Of a DNA stretch of 64,000 nt, positions 26,200 through 34,629 are shown one piece after another. The notes beneath the pieces were generated by a model that saw nothing but the letters and a program-made list of their open reading frames with translations, was not told where the DNA came from and did no database searches. Each line of letters starts with the position of its first letter. Position 1 is the first letter of the stretch. Origin of the DNA: Sphingobacterium sp. LZ7M1 (GTDB taxonomy: Bacteria > Bacteroidota > Bacteroidia > Sphingobacteriales > Sphingobacteriaceae); contig NZ_CP101134.1 in assembly GCF_024296865.1 (NCBI RefSeq), forward strand, positions 2,604,001-2,668,000, given 5' to 3'. The position numbers and the translations under genes are program-made.

Positions 26200-28374
26200 A
26201 TGAAAAAGCTACTGGCATTACTATTATTAAGCTCTTCAGTTGCTTATGGTCAAAGAGGTTTCACAATCGATGAAACGGTTTATGGACCAAGCAAGTTTGC
26301 TCCTAAAACACTGACTGCAGCAAAATGGATCAAAGATGCAGATGCATTCTCCAACCTGGACAGTACTTACCAAAACCTATTGGCTCGCGAAGCAAAGAAT
26401 AATTGGAATCCTGTTCAATTGGCTTCAACCAACGATATCCTACAAGCCTTAAAGGAAATAGCCGCAAATGATAAATTCTCATTACGCTCCTTTCCAAATA
26501 ATTACAAATGGATTGATAAGGAAAACATCAACCTGGTTATCAATGGTGAAAAAAACAGCTATAACATCAATTTCAATGTAAACAGCAAAAAAGCTAAGCT
26601 CAATGCGACCCTTCCAAGTAACAGGGATGCTGAGGAATTTAGCCATGCAAATAAAAACACGGCCTACCTGATCGGTAATAATATTGAAATCCTTAAAGCC
26701 GATGGCAGCAAAATAACCGTCACCAAAGACACAGTTGATGGCATAGTAAATGGGAGCTCTGTCGTTCACCGTAATGAATTTGGTATTGCCAAAGGAATGT
26801 GGTGGTCGCCAGATGACAAAAAGCTGCTTTATTATCGCAAGGATGAAACCATGGTCAGCAAATATCCATTACCGCAATGGGATACCCGAGTGGCCAGCAT
26901 TAAGGACATCCGCTATCCTATGGCTGGTATGAAAAGTGAGGAAGTTACATTGAACATCTTCAATACAGAAACTGGAGAGTATGTTCAGTTGCAAACTGGG
27001 GAACCAAAAGAACAATACCTAACAATTGTAACATGGGATCCTTCAAATGAGTTTGTATATGTTGGGGTATTAAACCGAGGACAGGACCATCTAAAATTGA
27101 ATAAATATGATGCAAGAAGCGGAGCTCTTGTGCAAACTTTATTCGAAGAATCTTCAACTTCTTGGGTTGAACCTCAGGTAGCATTGGAATTCCTGCCAAA
27201 TAACCCGAATCAGTTTTTATACCAGACCGATAAAGATGGCTTTAACCAACTTTACCTTTATACCACAGATGGTAAACTGATCAAAAACTTAGGTTATAAG
27301 GATGTCATAGTAACAGATTTTCAAGGATTTGATGCGAAAGGAAGTAAAGGATATTACATTGGCGCCAGTAATCAGGGAATGGAACGCCATTTATTTGAAG
27401 TCGATCTGAAATCTGGAAAAACTACCCAATTGACCAGTATCAATGGTACGCATAATGCAACTGTTAGTAGCTCTGGAAAGTATATTTTGGATCAATACAG
27501 CAATTTGGATATCCCTAATATCGTTCAGGTTATTGACAAAAAATCTAACAAGGCCGAAAAACTGGTTACAGCAACTAATCCATTCACTGGAAAGGTTGAT
27601 TTACCTAAAATTGAGTTCAAAACCCTTACCTCAGCAGATGGTAAAACACCTTTGAATGCTAGAATCACCTATCCTGTCAATTTCGATCCCAATAAGAAAT
27701 ATCCTGTGATGGTTTATTTATATGGTGGATCGCATGCGCAATTGGTTACGGACAAATGGCTAGGTGGCGTGGGTTATTTCGATTTATACATGGCACAGCA
27801 AGGATACCTTGTCTTTACGATGGACAATAGAGGTTCCGATGCACGCGGTCGTGACTTTACCCGCATAACCCATCGCAATCTAGGTGAAGCCGAAATGGCT
27901 GATCAATTGAAAGGTATTGAATACCTTAAATCCCAACCTTATGTAGATGCAGAAAACTTGGGAATATTTGGCTGGAGCTTTGGTGGATTTATGACGAGCT
28001 CATTGATGACCAAACATAACGATATCTTTAAAGCTGCAGTAGCAGGTGGACCGGTAATCGATTGGAAATATTATGAAGTGATGTATGGCGAACGCTATAT
28101 GGATACCCCACAGGAAAATCCTGAAGGGTATGAAAAAACCTCTATGCTAGACAAGGCTGATCGATTGAATGGTCACTTATTGATTATTCATGGTGCTCAA
28201 GATCCTGTAGTAGTTCAACAACATAGCATGGAATTTATCCAAAAATGTATTGAAGCCGGTAAACAGGTTGATTACTTCCTATACCCAACACACGAACATA
28301 ATGTAGTTGGAAAGGATAGAATCCACATGTACGATAAAATTGCAAAATACTTCAATCTATATCTTAAGAAATAG
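26200..28374 (+). CDS. S9-family prolyl dipeptidyl/tripeptidyl peptidase (DPP4-like)
   Basis: The 724-residue exported protein (signal MKKLLALLLLSSSVAYG) has an N-terminal eight-blade propeller region and a C-terminal alpha/beta-hydrolase. The catalytic triad is readable: Ser593 in GWSFGG, Asp668 in GAQDPVV and His700 in THEHNV. 'GGPVIDWKYYEVMYGERYM' and 'HAQLVTDKW' match Bacteroidota DPP4 enzymes such as that of Porphyromonas, which cleave X-Pro dipeptides in the periplasm. The usual YEEE/EE pair that grips the substrate N-terminus is not obvious. The equivalent stretch reads VHRNEFGI with a single Glu (E193), so the exact specificity (DPP4 or tripeptidyl type) is open. It is a single-gene unit with a terminator just downstream. 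Confidence 0.92.
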   Translation: MKKLLALLLLSSSVAYGQRGFTIDETVYGPSKFAPKTLTAAKWIKDADAFSNLDSTYQNLLAREAKNNWNPVQLASTNDILQALKEIAANDKFSLRSFPNNYKWIDKENINLVINGEKNSYNINFNVNSKKAKLNATLPSNRDAEEFSHANKNTAYLIGNNIEILKADGSKITVTKDTVDGIVNGSSVVHRNEFGIAKGMWWSPDDKKLLYYRKDETMVSKYPLPQWDTRVASIKDIRYPMAGMKSEEVTLNIFNTETGEYVQLQTGEPKEQYLTIVTWDPSNEFVYVGVLNRGQDHLKLNKYDARSGALVQTLFEESSTSWVEPQVALEFLPNNPNQFLYQTDKDGFNQLYLYTTDGKLIKNLGYKDVIVTDFQGFDAKGSKGYYIGASNQGMERHLFEVDLKSGKTTQLTSINGTHNATVSSSGKYILDQYSNLDIPNIVQVIDKKSNKAEKLVTATNPFTGKVDLPKIEFKTLTSADGKTPLNARITYPVNFDPNKKYPVMVYLYGGSHAQLVTDKWLGGVGYFDLYMAQQGYLVFTMDNRGSDARGRDFTRITHRNLGEAEMADQLKGIEYLKSQPYVDAENLGIFGWSFGGFMTSSLMTKHNDIFKAAVAGGPVIDWKYYEVMYGERYMDTPQENPEGYEKTSMLDKADRLNGHLLIIHGAQDPVVVQQHSMEFIQKCIEAGKQVDYFLYPTHEHNVVGKDRIHMYDKIAKYFNLYLKK

Positions 28375-28391
28375 ATTGGATCAAGCCCATT

Positions 28392-28427
28392 AAAAATCCC
28401 TAATACCTAATCGTATTGGGGATTTTT
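28392..28427 (+). terminator. Intrinsic terminator after the S9 peptidase
   Basis: The stem is AAAAATCCCTAATAC / GTATTGGGGATTTTT, 15 bp with one G-T pair, around a 6-base loop, with flanking A and T runs. It starts 18 bases after the peptidase stop. Confidence 0.85.
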
Positions 28428-28526
28428 CAATTAATAAAAAGTCGATTTGAAAATATAATGGTATAATTTCCAATCCAATCCATATCCTGATTTTACTTTT
28501 CTATTTTTGAAAAAAAACTTAAACCA

Positions 28527-30974
28527 TTGAAAAGGATTATTGCCATACTTTGCTTCATTTTCTCTATTCAATTTAGCATCGCCCAAACATCAAAAATCTC
28601 CGGAACAGTTAAAGATTCACTATCATCAGCTCCAATAGCCTATGCCAGTATAGGATTATTAGATGTCAACAAAAAGGTAATCGATGGAATGATTACCGAT
28701 ACAACCGGTAGATTTCAGTTCACGGACCTGAAAAATGGTCCATACATATTACAGATCAAGTTTATTGGCTACAGTCAAAAGAACAGTCCAATTGAAATAA
28801 AGGGTCAAAAATCCATTGATTTAGGAAACATCTTAATTTCTAGTGCTCAGCAAAGTTTAGAACAGGTAACTGTTACGGCAAATATCGCTGCCCAGAAACA
28901 TAGCAGTGATCGACAGACCTATCAAGCCAGCCAATATAAAAATGCTGTCGGCGGAACTGCTTTAGATATCGTCAAAAACCTTCCTTCAGCATCAGTTGAT
29001 GCCAATGGAAACATCAGTATGCGTGGGAATTCAGGTGTTATCGTACTAATCAATGGTAAACCATCCTTTATAGATCCTGCTACCATACTCGGGCAGATTG
29101 CTGCCAATGATGTTTCAGAAGTGGAATATATCACAAGCCCTACTGCGCAGTATGATCCAGATGGAAAAGGTGGTATTATCAATTTAAAAACAAAGAAATC
29201 AGCAGCAAATGGATTCGCATGGATCTTAAACCTTCAGACTGGCTTACCTAGCATCGACGATTATGACAATATCGAAAGTCAAAAACGATTCGGAGGTGAT
29301 ATTTCTTTCCAATTGAAAAAAGATAAGCTGGAACTCAATGGATCTGCCAACTACCTTCGAAATGATAATGCTGGCTTCAGGGATGGTGATGTAAATACCA
29401 TCATTGGAGACAAACAAACCTTCTTCCCTTCAAAAGGAGAACGTAGTTTTGACAAATACAATTACGGATTAAGATTAAACGCTGCATATGAACTATCTGA
29501 AAAACACAACCTGAATTTAGGGGTTCTGGCTTCAAGAAGATTCCAAGATAGGCTCGCTGATATTCATTATAATAACAGAACTATCCAGCCTTCCAGCGGC
29601 GATCAAATCTCCAGCTTAGATTACTTCAATTCCAATCTACAGAACAAACAAGGTGAGTTTTACTTAGTGGACTTCTCTTATCAATATAAAATAAATCCAA
29701 GGCACTCCCTACAATTGGGAGCCATCTATGAATTTGCCAACATCTATGGATCCACAAAAAATGGGAATATTGAAAACAACGTCGATACGGTGCAATGGTC
29801 CCATAATATCTATACAAATCCATTGCATGGTTTGCGGCTTTCCCTACAACATCAATGGAAATTCGACAATGCAGAATTGATTTCAGGTTACCAACTAAGG
29901 AATGATAGGCAAAAGGGAAATTTTGAATACTTTTATAAGGAAAAGGGTGGCCAATACCTTCAAATAAACCCTGAATTCACGGGCCGTTTAAATGCAACCA
30001 ACCGAGTACATGCCCTGTTTAGCCAATATGACCGGAAATTCAACAACACACAACTTTCCCTTGGCCTTCGTTATGAGTATTATCAAAGAGATCTCCTGCT
30101 ATTGGACAATAATCAAGAATATCCCTATTCCATCCACCAACTCTACCCAAGCTTTAATCTGATGCATGATCTGGGAGCTGGTTGGTCATGGAAATTAGCA
30201 GCTGCAAGAAGGGTGCAAAGAAACAATAACTTTGAGCTAAACCCTATTCCTGAGCGTGAACACTCGGAAACATTGGAACAAGGTGATCCGGAGTTATTAC
30301 CTGAATTCACTACAAATGCGGAAACGGGACTTGTGAAAAAATTAAATGCAGGTAGTTTATTCTTGAATGCTTACTACCAACATACTAAAAATCCAATCCA
30401 GCGTGTAAACTCTGTTTATGCGGATACGATCTTACGCCGTGTATTTACCAATGCAGACTATGCTTCAAGATATGGTATGGAAATCGGTGGCGAGGGAAAG
30501 CCATTGTCATGGTTAAAGGTCAATGCTGGTGCAAATATTTATAATTACAAGGTTTCAGGAAAGGTACTGAACTATCAAGAAACCCGAACAAACCAAGACT
30601 GGGTGTACTCCATCAATGCTGGGATACAAGCAGATTTTGCTCCAACTTGGAGCACCGGTTTACAGGTCAATTACCTATCCGAAAGACCAACAGTTCAAGG
30701 AAAGGATTCAAGGTTCCTGACTCCACATTTCAACCTCAGTAAGGGATTCTTAAAAGGTGCCATTACGGCTCAATTGCTATGGCAGTTTATCGAACTCAAC
30801 AAGAAATGGGGAGTTAATGAACAAAGAATTACGACCTATTCAAATGATTTCTATACCACGACAAATTACATCTATGAAAAGAATGTCTTTTTGATCAATC
30901 TGAATTTCAACCTACATAAATTGAATCAGATCATTAAACTTCCAAAAAGTGAGTTCGGTGAGAAGGAATTTTAA
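28527..30974 (+). CDS. TonB-dependent-receptor-like outer-membrane barrel protein
   Basis: The start is TTG at 28527. No ATG is near, and the signal peptide (KRIIAILCFIFSIQFSIAQ) follows at once, which supports it. Mature residues begin with a carboxypeptidase-regulatory-like domain ('KISGTVKDSLSSAPIAYASI', about 23-110), then a plug-like domain ('KNAVGGTALDIVKNLPS', 'ISMRGNSGVIVLINGKPSF', 'VEYITSPTAQYDPDGKGGIINL'), then a large barrel. This is the OMP_b-brl_3 type (815 residues), which lacks a SusD partner and has uncharacterised ligands. It overlaps the convergent AraC gene by 4 bases at the 3' end. Confidence 0.9.
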   Translation: MKRIIAILCFIFSIQFSIAQTSKISGTVKDSLSSAPIAYASIGLLDVNKKVIDGMITDTTGRFQFTDLKNGPYILQIKFIGYSQKNSPIEIKGQKSIDLGNILISSAQQSLEQVTVTANIAAQKHSSDRQTYQASQYKNAVGGTALDIVKNLPSASVDANGNISMRGNSGVIVLINGKPSFIDPATILGQIAANDVSEVEYITSPTAQYDPDGKGGIINLKTKKSAANGFAWILNLQTGLPSIDDYDNIESQKRFGGDISFQLKKDKLELNGSANYLRNDNAGFRDGDVNTIIGDKQTFFPSKGERSFDKYNYGLRLNAAYELSEKHNLNLGVLASRRFQDRLADIHYNNRTIQPSSGDQISSLDYFNSNLQNKQGEFYLVDFSYQYKINPRHSLQLGAIYEFANIYGSTKNGNIENNVDTVQWSHNIYTNPLHGLRLSLQHQWKFDNAELISGYQLRNDRQKGNFEYFYKEKGGQYLQINPEFTGRLNATNRVHALFSQYDRKFNNTQLSLGLRYEYYQRDLLLLDNNQEYPYSIHQLYPSFNLMHDLGAGWSWKLAAARRVQRNNNFELNPIPEREHSETLEQGDPELLPEFTTNAETGLVKKLNAGSLFLNAYYQHTKNPIQRVNSVYADTILRRVFTNADYASRYGMEIGGEGKPLSWLKVNAGANIYNYKVSGKVLNYQETRTNQDWVYSINAGIQADFAPTWSTGLQVNYLSERPTVQGKDSRFLTPHFNLSKGFLKGAITAQLLWQFIELNKKWGVNEQRITTYSNDFYTTTNYIYEKNVFLINLNFNLHKLNQIIKLPKSEFGEKEF

Positions 30975-31780
30975 GGATCTTGTTTCTTGAATTCCGTGGG
31001 TGTAATTCCTGTATAGCGTTTAAAGTACTTTGAAAAATTAGATTTATCAGAGAAGCCTAGCATGAAAGCAATTTCTGAAATGCTGTTTGATGTGTAAAAC
31101 AATAGCCTTTTGGCTTCTTTGATAATATATCCCGCCAATACCTCGGATGCCGTAAGGTTAACATGCTTCTTACAGGCAGCACTTAAATTTTGTGGACTGG
31201 TATTTAATTGGGAAGCATAATGAGCAACATGGTTGACCACTTTTGCCTCTTTGTTCAGCAATTCGCAAAACTTTATATACAGGTTGTTCTGGATGAACTT
31301 TGAAGAAATCTGTTGATCAGCATTCTCCAAAACCTTTGCCAACATGGCTTTAAACAACCCTTCCTGTACGATTTTATTATTCTCTGTCGCCAACAATCCT
31401 AAAATCTGTTCTATGGCAAGTTTCTCTTTTAAGAAGATTTGGTCAAATTGGACAACCTCTTCCACTAACCTACTGATTTCAAAATCTAAGCTTTGCTCCA
31501 CAAATAATTTCTTCAGCAAAAGCACATAGCCTTCTACGGGATTTTCCAATTCCCAATGATGTACATTATCCTTTCGGATTACCAAGATACAGGGTACTTT
31601 CACCTCTGCTTCCTTCCCATCAATATAATGTCTACCGCTGGTCGAAGAAAGGAAAACCAATTCTAGATAACCATTATGTTTATGAGGTCTCGTTCGATTT
31701 TTAGCTCGATCAAATGCAGCTACTTTTATCAGTCGCTGAGGCTCTAGTTTATCCTTAATGGTTATTTTCTTTCCTTGCAT
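30971..31780 (-). CDS. AraC-family transcriptional regulator
   Basis: The 269-residue protein has an N-terminal cupin-like ligand domain ('RPHKHNGYLELVFLSSTSGRHYIDG') and a C-terminal double helix-turn-helix: 'NLSAACKKHVNLTASEVLAGYIIKEAKRLLFYTS' in two pieces, then 'SISEIAFMLGFSDKSNFSKYFKRYTGITPTEFKK'. The second helix pair is canonical AraC. It is divergent from the fucosidase gene with the 46-codon frame and long hairpin between them, and is a candidate regulator of the fucosidase. Target assignment is inferred from position. Confidence 0.93.
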   Translation of the reverse strand: MQGKKITIKDKLEPQRLIKVAAFDRAKNRTRPHKHNGYLELVFLSSTSGRHYIDGKEAEVKVPCILVIRKDNVHHWELENPVEGYVLLLKKLFVEQSLDFEISRLVEEVVQFDQIFLKEKLAIEQILGLLATENNKIVQEGLFKAMLAKVLENADQQISSKFIQNNLYIKFCELLNKEAKVVNHVAHYASQLNTSPQNLSAACKKHVNLTASEVLAGYIIKEAKRLLFYTSNSISEIAFMLGFSDKSNFSKYFKRYTGITPTEFKKQDP

Positions 31781-31885
31781 CTTGTGAAACTATTATATTT
31801 CCGCTATTCCATCAAATATATTGGAATTCCTTAATTTTTTTAGACATCTAAAAATGATAACCAGAAAATTTAGAAATTCAAAAAA

Positions 31886-32026
31886 ATGAAAAAACTTTTA
31901 GACAATGCTCTAGACTTCGCTTTGGTCTTATTCGAGACATATTCGGAAAATTCGGAATATGCCTCGAATAAGACTAAAGTCATCTCAGAAAAATTTGTGA
32001 ATTTTCAGCTTTATTTAAGCTATTAA
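31886..32026 (+). CDS. Possible 46-aa peptide containing a long hairpin
   Basis: The ATG at 31886 opens a 46-codon frame (MKKLLDNALDFALVLFETYS...) ending at a TAA at 32024-32026, 57 bases before the fucosidase ATG. A 25-bp near-perfect hairpin (31920-31979) lies inside it. It may be a translated leader whose translation affects the hairpin, or a chance frame over a repeat. Confidence 0.3.
   Translation: MKKLLDNALDFALVLFETYSENSEYASNKTKVISEKFVNFQLYLSY
31920..31979. repeat. Long imperfect inverted repeat upstream of the fucosidase
   Basis: Arms 31920-31944 and 31955-31979 pair at 23 of 25 positions (core GTCTTATTCGAG / CTCGAATAAGAC) around a 10-base loop. There is no T-run after it, so it is not a typical terminator. 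It lies between a divergent AraC gene and the fucosidase. Confidence 0.7.
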
Positions 32027-32083
32027 AGAATTTATCCGTATCATTATTTGTCAAGTAGAAACTTAAACTTTTTAATATACTTT

Positions 32084-33913
32084 ATGCGCCGCACACTAAT
32101 CACATTGGCATTAGGGATTTTGATGACACATGTTAATGGGCAAGAAAACAAAAAAGACATTGAAAGCCCAAAAATGGAATGGTTCGATGATGCTAAATTA
32201 GGAATTTTTATTCATTGGGGAATATACTCTGTGGATGGAATATCAGAATCTTGGGCATTTTTCAATAATTATCTGAGTCATGATAACTATATGAAACAAC
32301 TCCGGGGATTTACTGCTAACAAATACGATCCAAAAGAGTGGGTTCAATTAATTAAAGATTCTGGTGCTAAGTATTCCGTTATTACCACAAAACACCATGA
32401 TGGAGTAGCCTTATGGGACAGTAAAATGGACCAACCAACTACTATTGCCAAAGACGCTGCTGCAAAAAAAGACGTATTGACTCCATTTGTGAAGGAACTA
32501 AAAGCTTCGGGCTTAAAAACCGGACTTTACTTCTCTTTACCTGATTGGAGCCACCCGAATTACGATATCATTACGAGAACCCAAAAAAGGTATGATATCA
32601 AGGATGAGCCTAATCGATGGACCAAATTTCAAGATTATTATCAAGGACAGTTAAAGGAATTGTCAGTTGCTTATAAACCCGACCTAATTTGGTTTGATGG
32701 AGACTGGGAGCATTCTTCTGAAGAATGGAAAGCCAAGGAAACTTTAGATTTACTTCGTAAGTATAATAAAAACATCATTATCAATTCCCGATTGAATAAC
32801 CATGGGGATTACGCTACTCCAGAACAAGGTATTCCAGTTCAACGCCCTGACCATAGATATTGGGAATTGTGCTATACCATGAATGACTCTTGGGGATACC
32901 AGCATTTTGACAAACATTACAAGAGTCCAAATATGATCGTAAGAACCTTGATTGAATGTTTGGCAATGGGTGGAAACTTGTTGTTAGATATCGGCCCAAA
33001 GGCTGACGGAACAATTCCTGAAGAACAGGTTGCAATTCTGAAGGAATTAGCAAGATGGACCAAGAAATATTCCGAAGCAATCTATGGTACTAGAGCTGGT
33101 CTATCGCAAGATTTAGTAAATGAAAAGAACAGTTTTTCTAAAGATGGAAAAGCCTTATTTATCTACCTGGATCAGGTTAAGGATTATGTAGAGATGCAAG
33201 GTTTTGATGATAAACCTTTGGAAATAAAGATGCTAGGAACAAACGAAAATGTTCCTTTTGAGTATGAATTTGGCAAATTGAAGTTGCAGATTCCTACAGC
33301 TAATTTTGACCCAGTTGCTTCCGTAGTTGCTGTAAAATTCAATAAAAAGCCATCTATTAATCCTCACATCCTACCAGAACCAGTTGGCATTACTGACTTT
33401 CTCTATGCGAAAACCCCGCAAGAATCTATCCGTAAAATTGTGGATATGACCTCAATTGGTGCAAACCTATTCAAAGGTTCTATCAATGATGATGGCAGCA
33501 AATTAGCTGAATCCTTTAATTTCCATAGCGAGGAAACTAAGAATTGGGTTAAAAAACATGCTGAAATTCTCCAAGATGCAGCTAAAGGAATCCCAGCAAA
33601 TCACTTTAACGGAAAAACGGCCTTATCCCCAGACAAACAAACGCTATATCTATTTGTGGAGGGTAAACCTACAGGTCCAATTGCCATCAAGGGATTGAAG
33701 AACAATATTGCGAGGATCCGTATTGTTGGTGAAGGGTCTATGATTGGCCATGAGATTTATAACAAGCTATATTGGAGTGCTACGCCTGGAATAGTTTATA
33801 TTGATATTCCTAAGGATAGATTGGATAAAAATACAACTGTAATTGCTGTTTTGCTCGATAAACCTATTGAATTGTTCTCTGAAGAGGTAGGTGCTATAGA
33901 AAGTAATCTCTAA
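32084..33913 (+). CDS. Alpha-L-fucosidase, GH29
   Basis: The ATG at 32084 is preferred over an upstream in-frame TTG at 32048 because a signal peptide (MRRTLITLALGILMTHVNG) follows directly, giving 609 residues. The GH29 catalytic domain opens 'MEWFDDAKLGIFIHWGIYSVDG' in two parts and continues 'AKYSVITTKHHDGVALWDS', 'SGLKTGLYFSLPDW', 'PDLIWFDGDWEHSSEEW' and 'NLLLDIGPKADGTIPEEQ'. D205 in WFDGDW is the likely nucleophile. The enzyme releases alpha-linked L-fucose from glycans in the periplasm or at the surface. The C-terminal 200 residues form beta-sandwich-like segments with unclear binding role. It is a single gene, with a strong palindrome at its 3' end. Confidence 0.95.
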   Translation: MRRTLITLALGILMTHVNGQENKKDIESPKMEWFDDAKLGIFIHWGIYSVDGISESWAFFNNYLSHDNYMKQLRGFTANKYDPKEWVQLIKDSGAKYSVITTKHHDGVALWDSKMDQPTTIAKDAAAKKDVLTPFVKELKASGLKTGLYFSLPDWSHPNYDIITRTQKRYDIKDEPNRWTKFQDYYQGQLKELSVAYKPDLIWFDGDWEHSSEEWKAKETLDLLRKYNKNIIINSRLNNHGDYATPEQGIPVQRPDHRYWELCYTMNDSWGYQHFDKHYKSPNMIVRTLIECLAMGGNLLLDIGPKADGTIPEEQVAILKELARWTKKYSEAIYGTRAGLSQDLVNEKNSFSKDGKALFIYLDQVKDYVEMQGFDDKPLEIKMLGTNENVPFEYEFGKLKLQIPTANFDPVASVVAVKFNKKPSINPHILPEPVGITDFLYAKTPQESIRKIVDMTSIGANLFKGSINDDGSKLAESFNFHSEETKNWVKKHAEILQDAAKGIPANHFNGKTALSPDKQTLYLFVEGKPTGPIAIKGLKNNIARIRIVGEGSMIGHEIYNKLYWSATPGIVYIDIPKDRLDKNTTVIAVLLDKPIELFSEEVGAIESNL

Positions 33914-33919
33914 ATATGG

Positions 33920-33981
33920 AAATCGTTAAAATAATAGAGGGATAAATCTTTCGATTTATCCCTCTATTATTTTAACGATTT
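33920..33981. terminator. Perfect 29-bp palindrome between convergent genes
   Basis: Arms 33920-33948 and 33953-33981 are perfect complements around a 4-base loop (TTTC). The right arm includes the last 26 bases of the ankyrin gene, so its final codons and stop are mirrored just after the fucosidase stop. It probably acts as a bidirectional terminator, despite no long U-run. Confidence 0.75.
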
Positions 33982-34627
33982 CTTTGAATCCCCTGTTTTT
34001 GGCATGTTGAACTGGACTTATCCCATCTTTATCTGGAATATCCATTCTAGATCCTGCATCCTTTAGGATTTGAACAATCTCTTGGTATTTTTCGGTGCCA
34101 TCTCCTAATACGATTGCCTCCATTAAGGCTGTCCATCCTAATCTATTCACATGATCGATAGGATATCCCTTAGTATTTGCCAATAACTTGACAGTCTCCA
34201 CATGCCCCCGTTCACACGCTGGAATCAATGCCGATCCATGGTAACGATTGAACACATCAAACCTAGCTCCATTTTCTAAAAATAATCTGAGCATTTCCGT
34301 TTGACCGGTTGCACCAGCATACAGAAATGGACTATCCAGATTGTCAGCTTGTTGGTTAACATCTGCTTTATAGGAAACCAACAACTTTACCATAGGTAAA
34401 TCTTGGTTTTTCGTAGCAATCAATAGCAAGTTCCGTTTATTGGCATCTACCGTATTTACATCTTGTCCAGCTTTCAATGCGGTTTCCACGGCCTTTACAT
34501 TTTTACTTTCCACCATTTTCACTAATCCTTGTTGATCCACGATTTCTAACTCCTGTTCTTTCTTTGTTGAGGCCTGGCATGAGGAAAATCCTAATGCAAG
34601 GCATAAACTCATTGTTAATGCTTTCAT
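33956..34627 (-). CDS. Ankyrin-repeat lipoprotein
   Basis: The ATG at 34627 (223 residues, MKALTMSLCLALGFSSCQAS) is preferred over an in-frame TTG two codons upstream. It begins 2 bases after the amidohydrolase stop. Cys17 in GFSSC is the lipoprotein attachment site. Four to five ankyrin repeats follow ('NVKAVETALKAGQDVNTVDANKRNLLLIATKNQDLPMVKLLVSYKADVNQ' read in pieces, through 'GRTALMEAI'-like repeats), covering residues 40-220. Ankyrin lipoproteins mediate protein contacts in the periplasm. Coupling to the amidohydrolase suggests it serves as that enzyme's partner or inhibitor, though this is inferred only from adjacency. The last codons lie in the palindrome. Confidence 0.88.
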   Translation of the reverse strand: MKALTMSLCLALGFSSCQASTKKEQELEIVDQQGLVKMVESKNVKAVETALKAGQDVNTVDANKRNLLLIATKNQDLPMVKLLVSYKADVNQQADNLDSPFLYAGATGQTEMLRLFLENGARFDVFNRYHGSALIPACERGHVETVKLLANTKGYPIDHVNRLGWTALMEAIVLGDGTEKYQEIVQILKDAGSRMDIPDKDGISPVQHAKNRGFKEIVKIIEG

Positions 34628-34629
34628 AA

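Noticed and set aside
31920-31979. Rho-independent terminator
   Set aside because: No U-run follows and the stem sits ahead of the gene it would have to end, between divergent genes.
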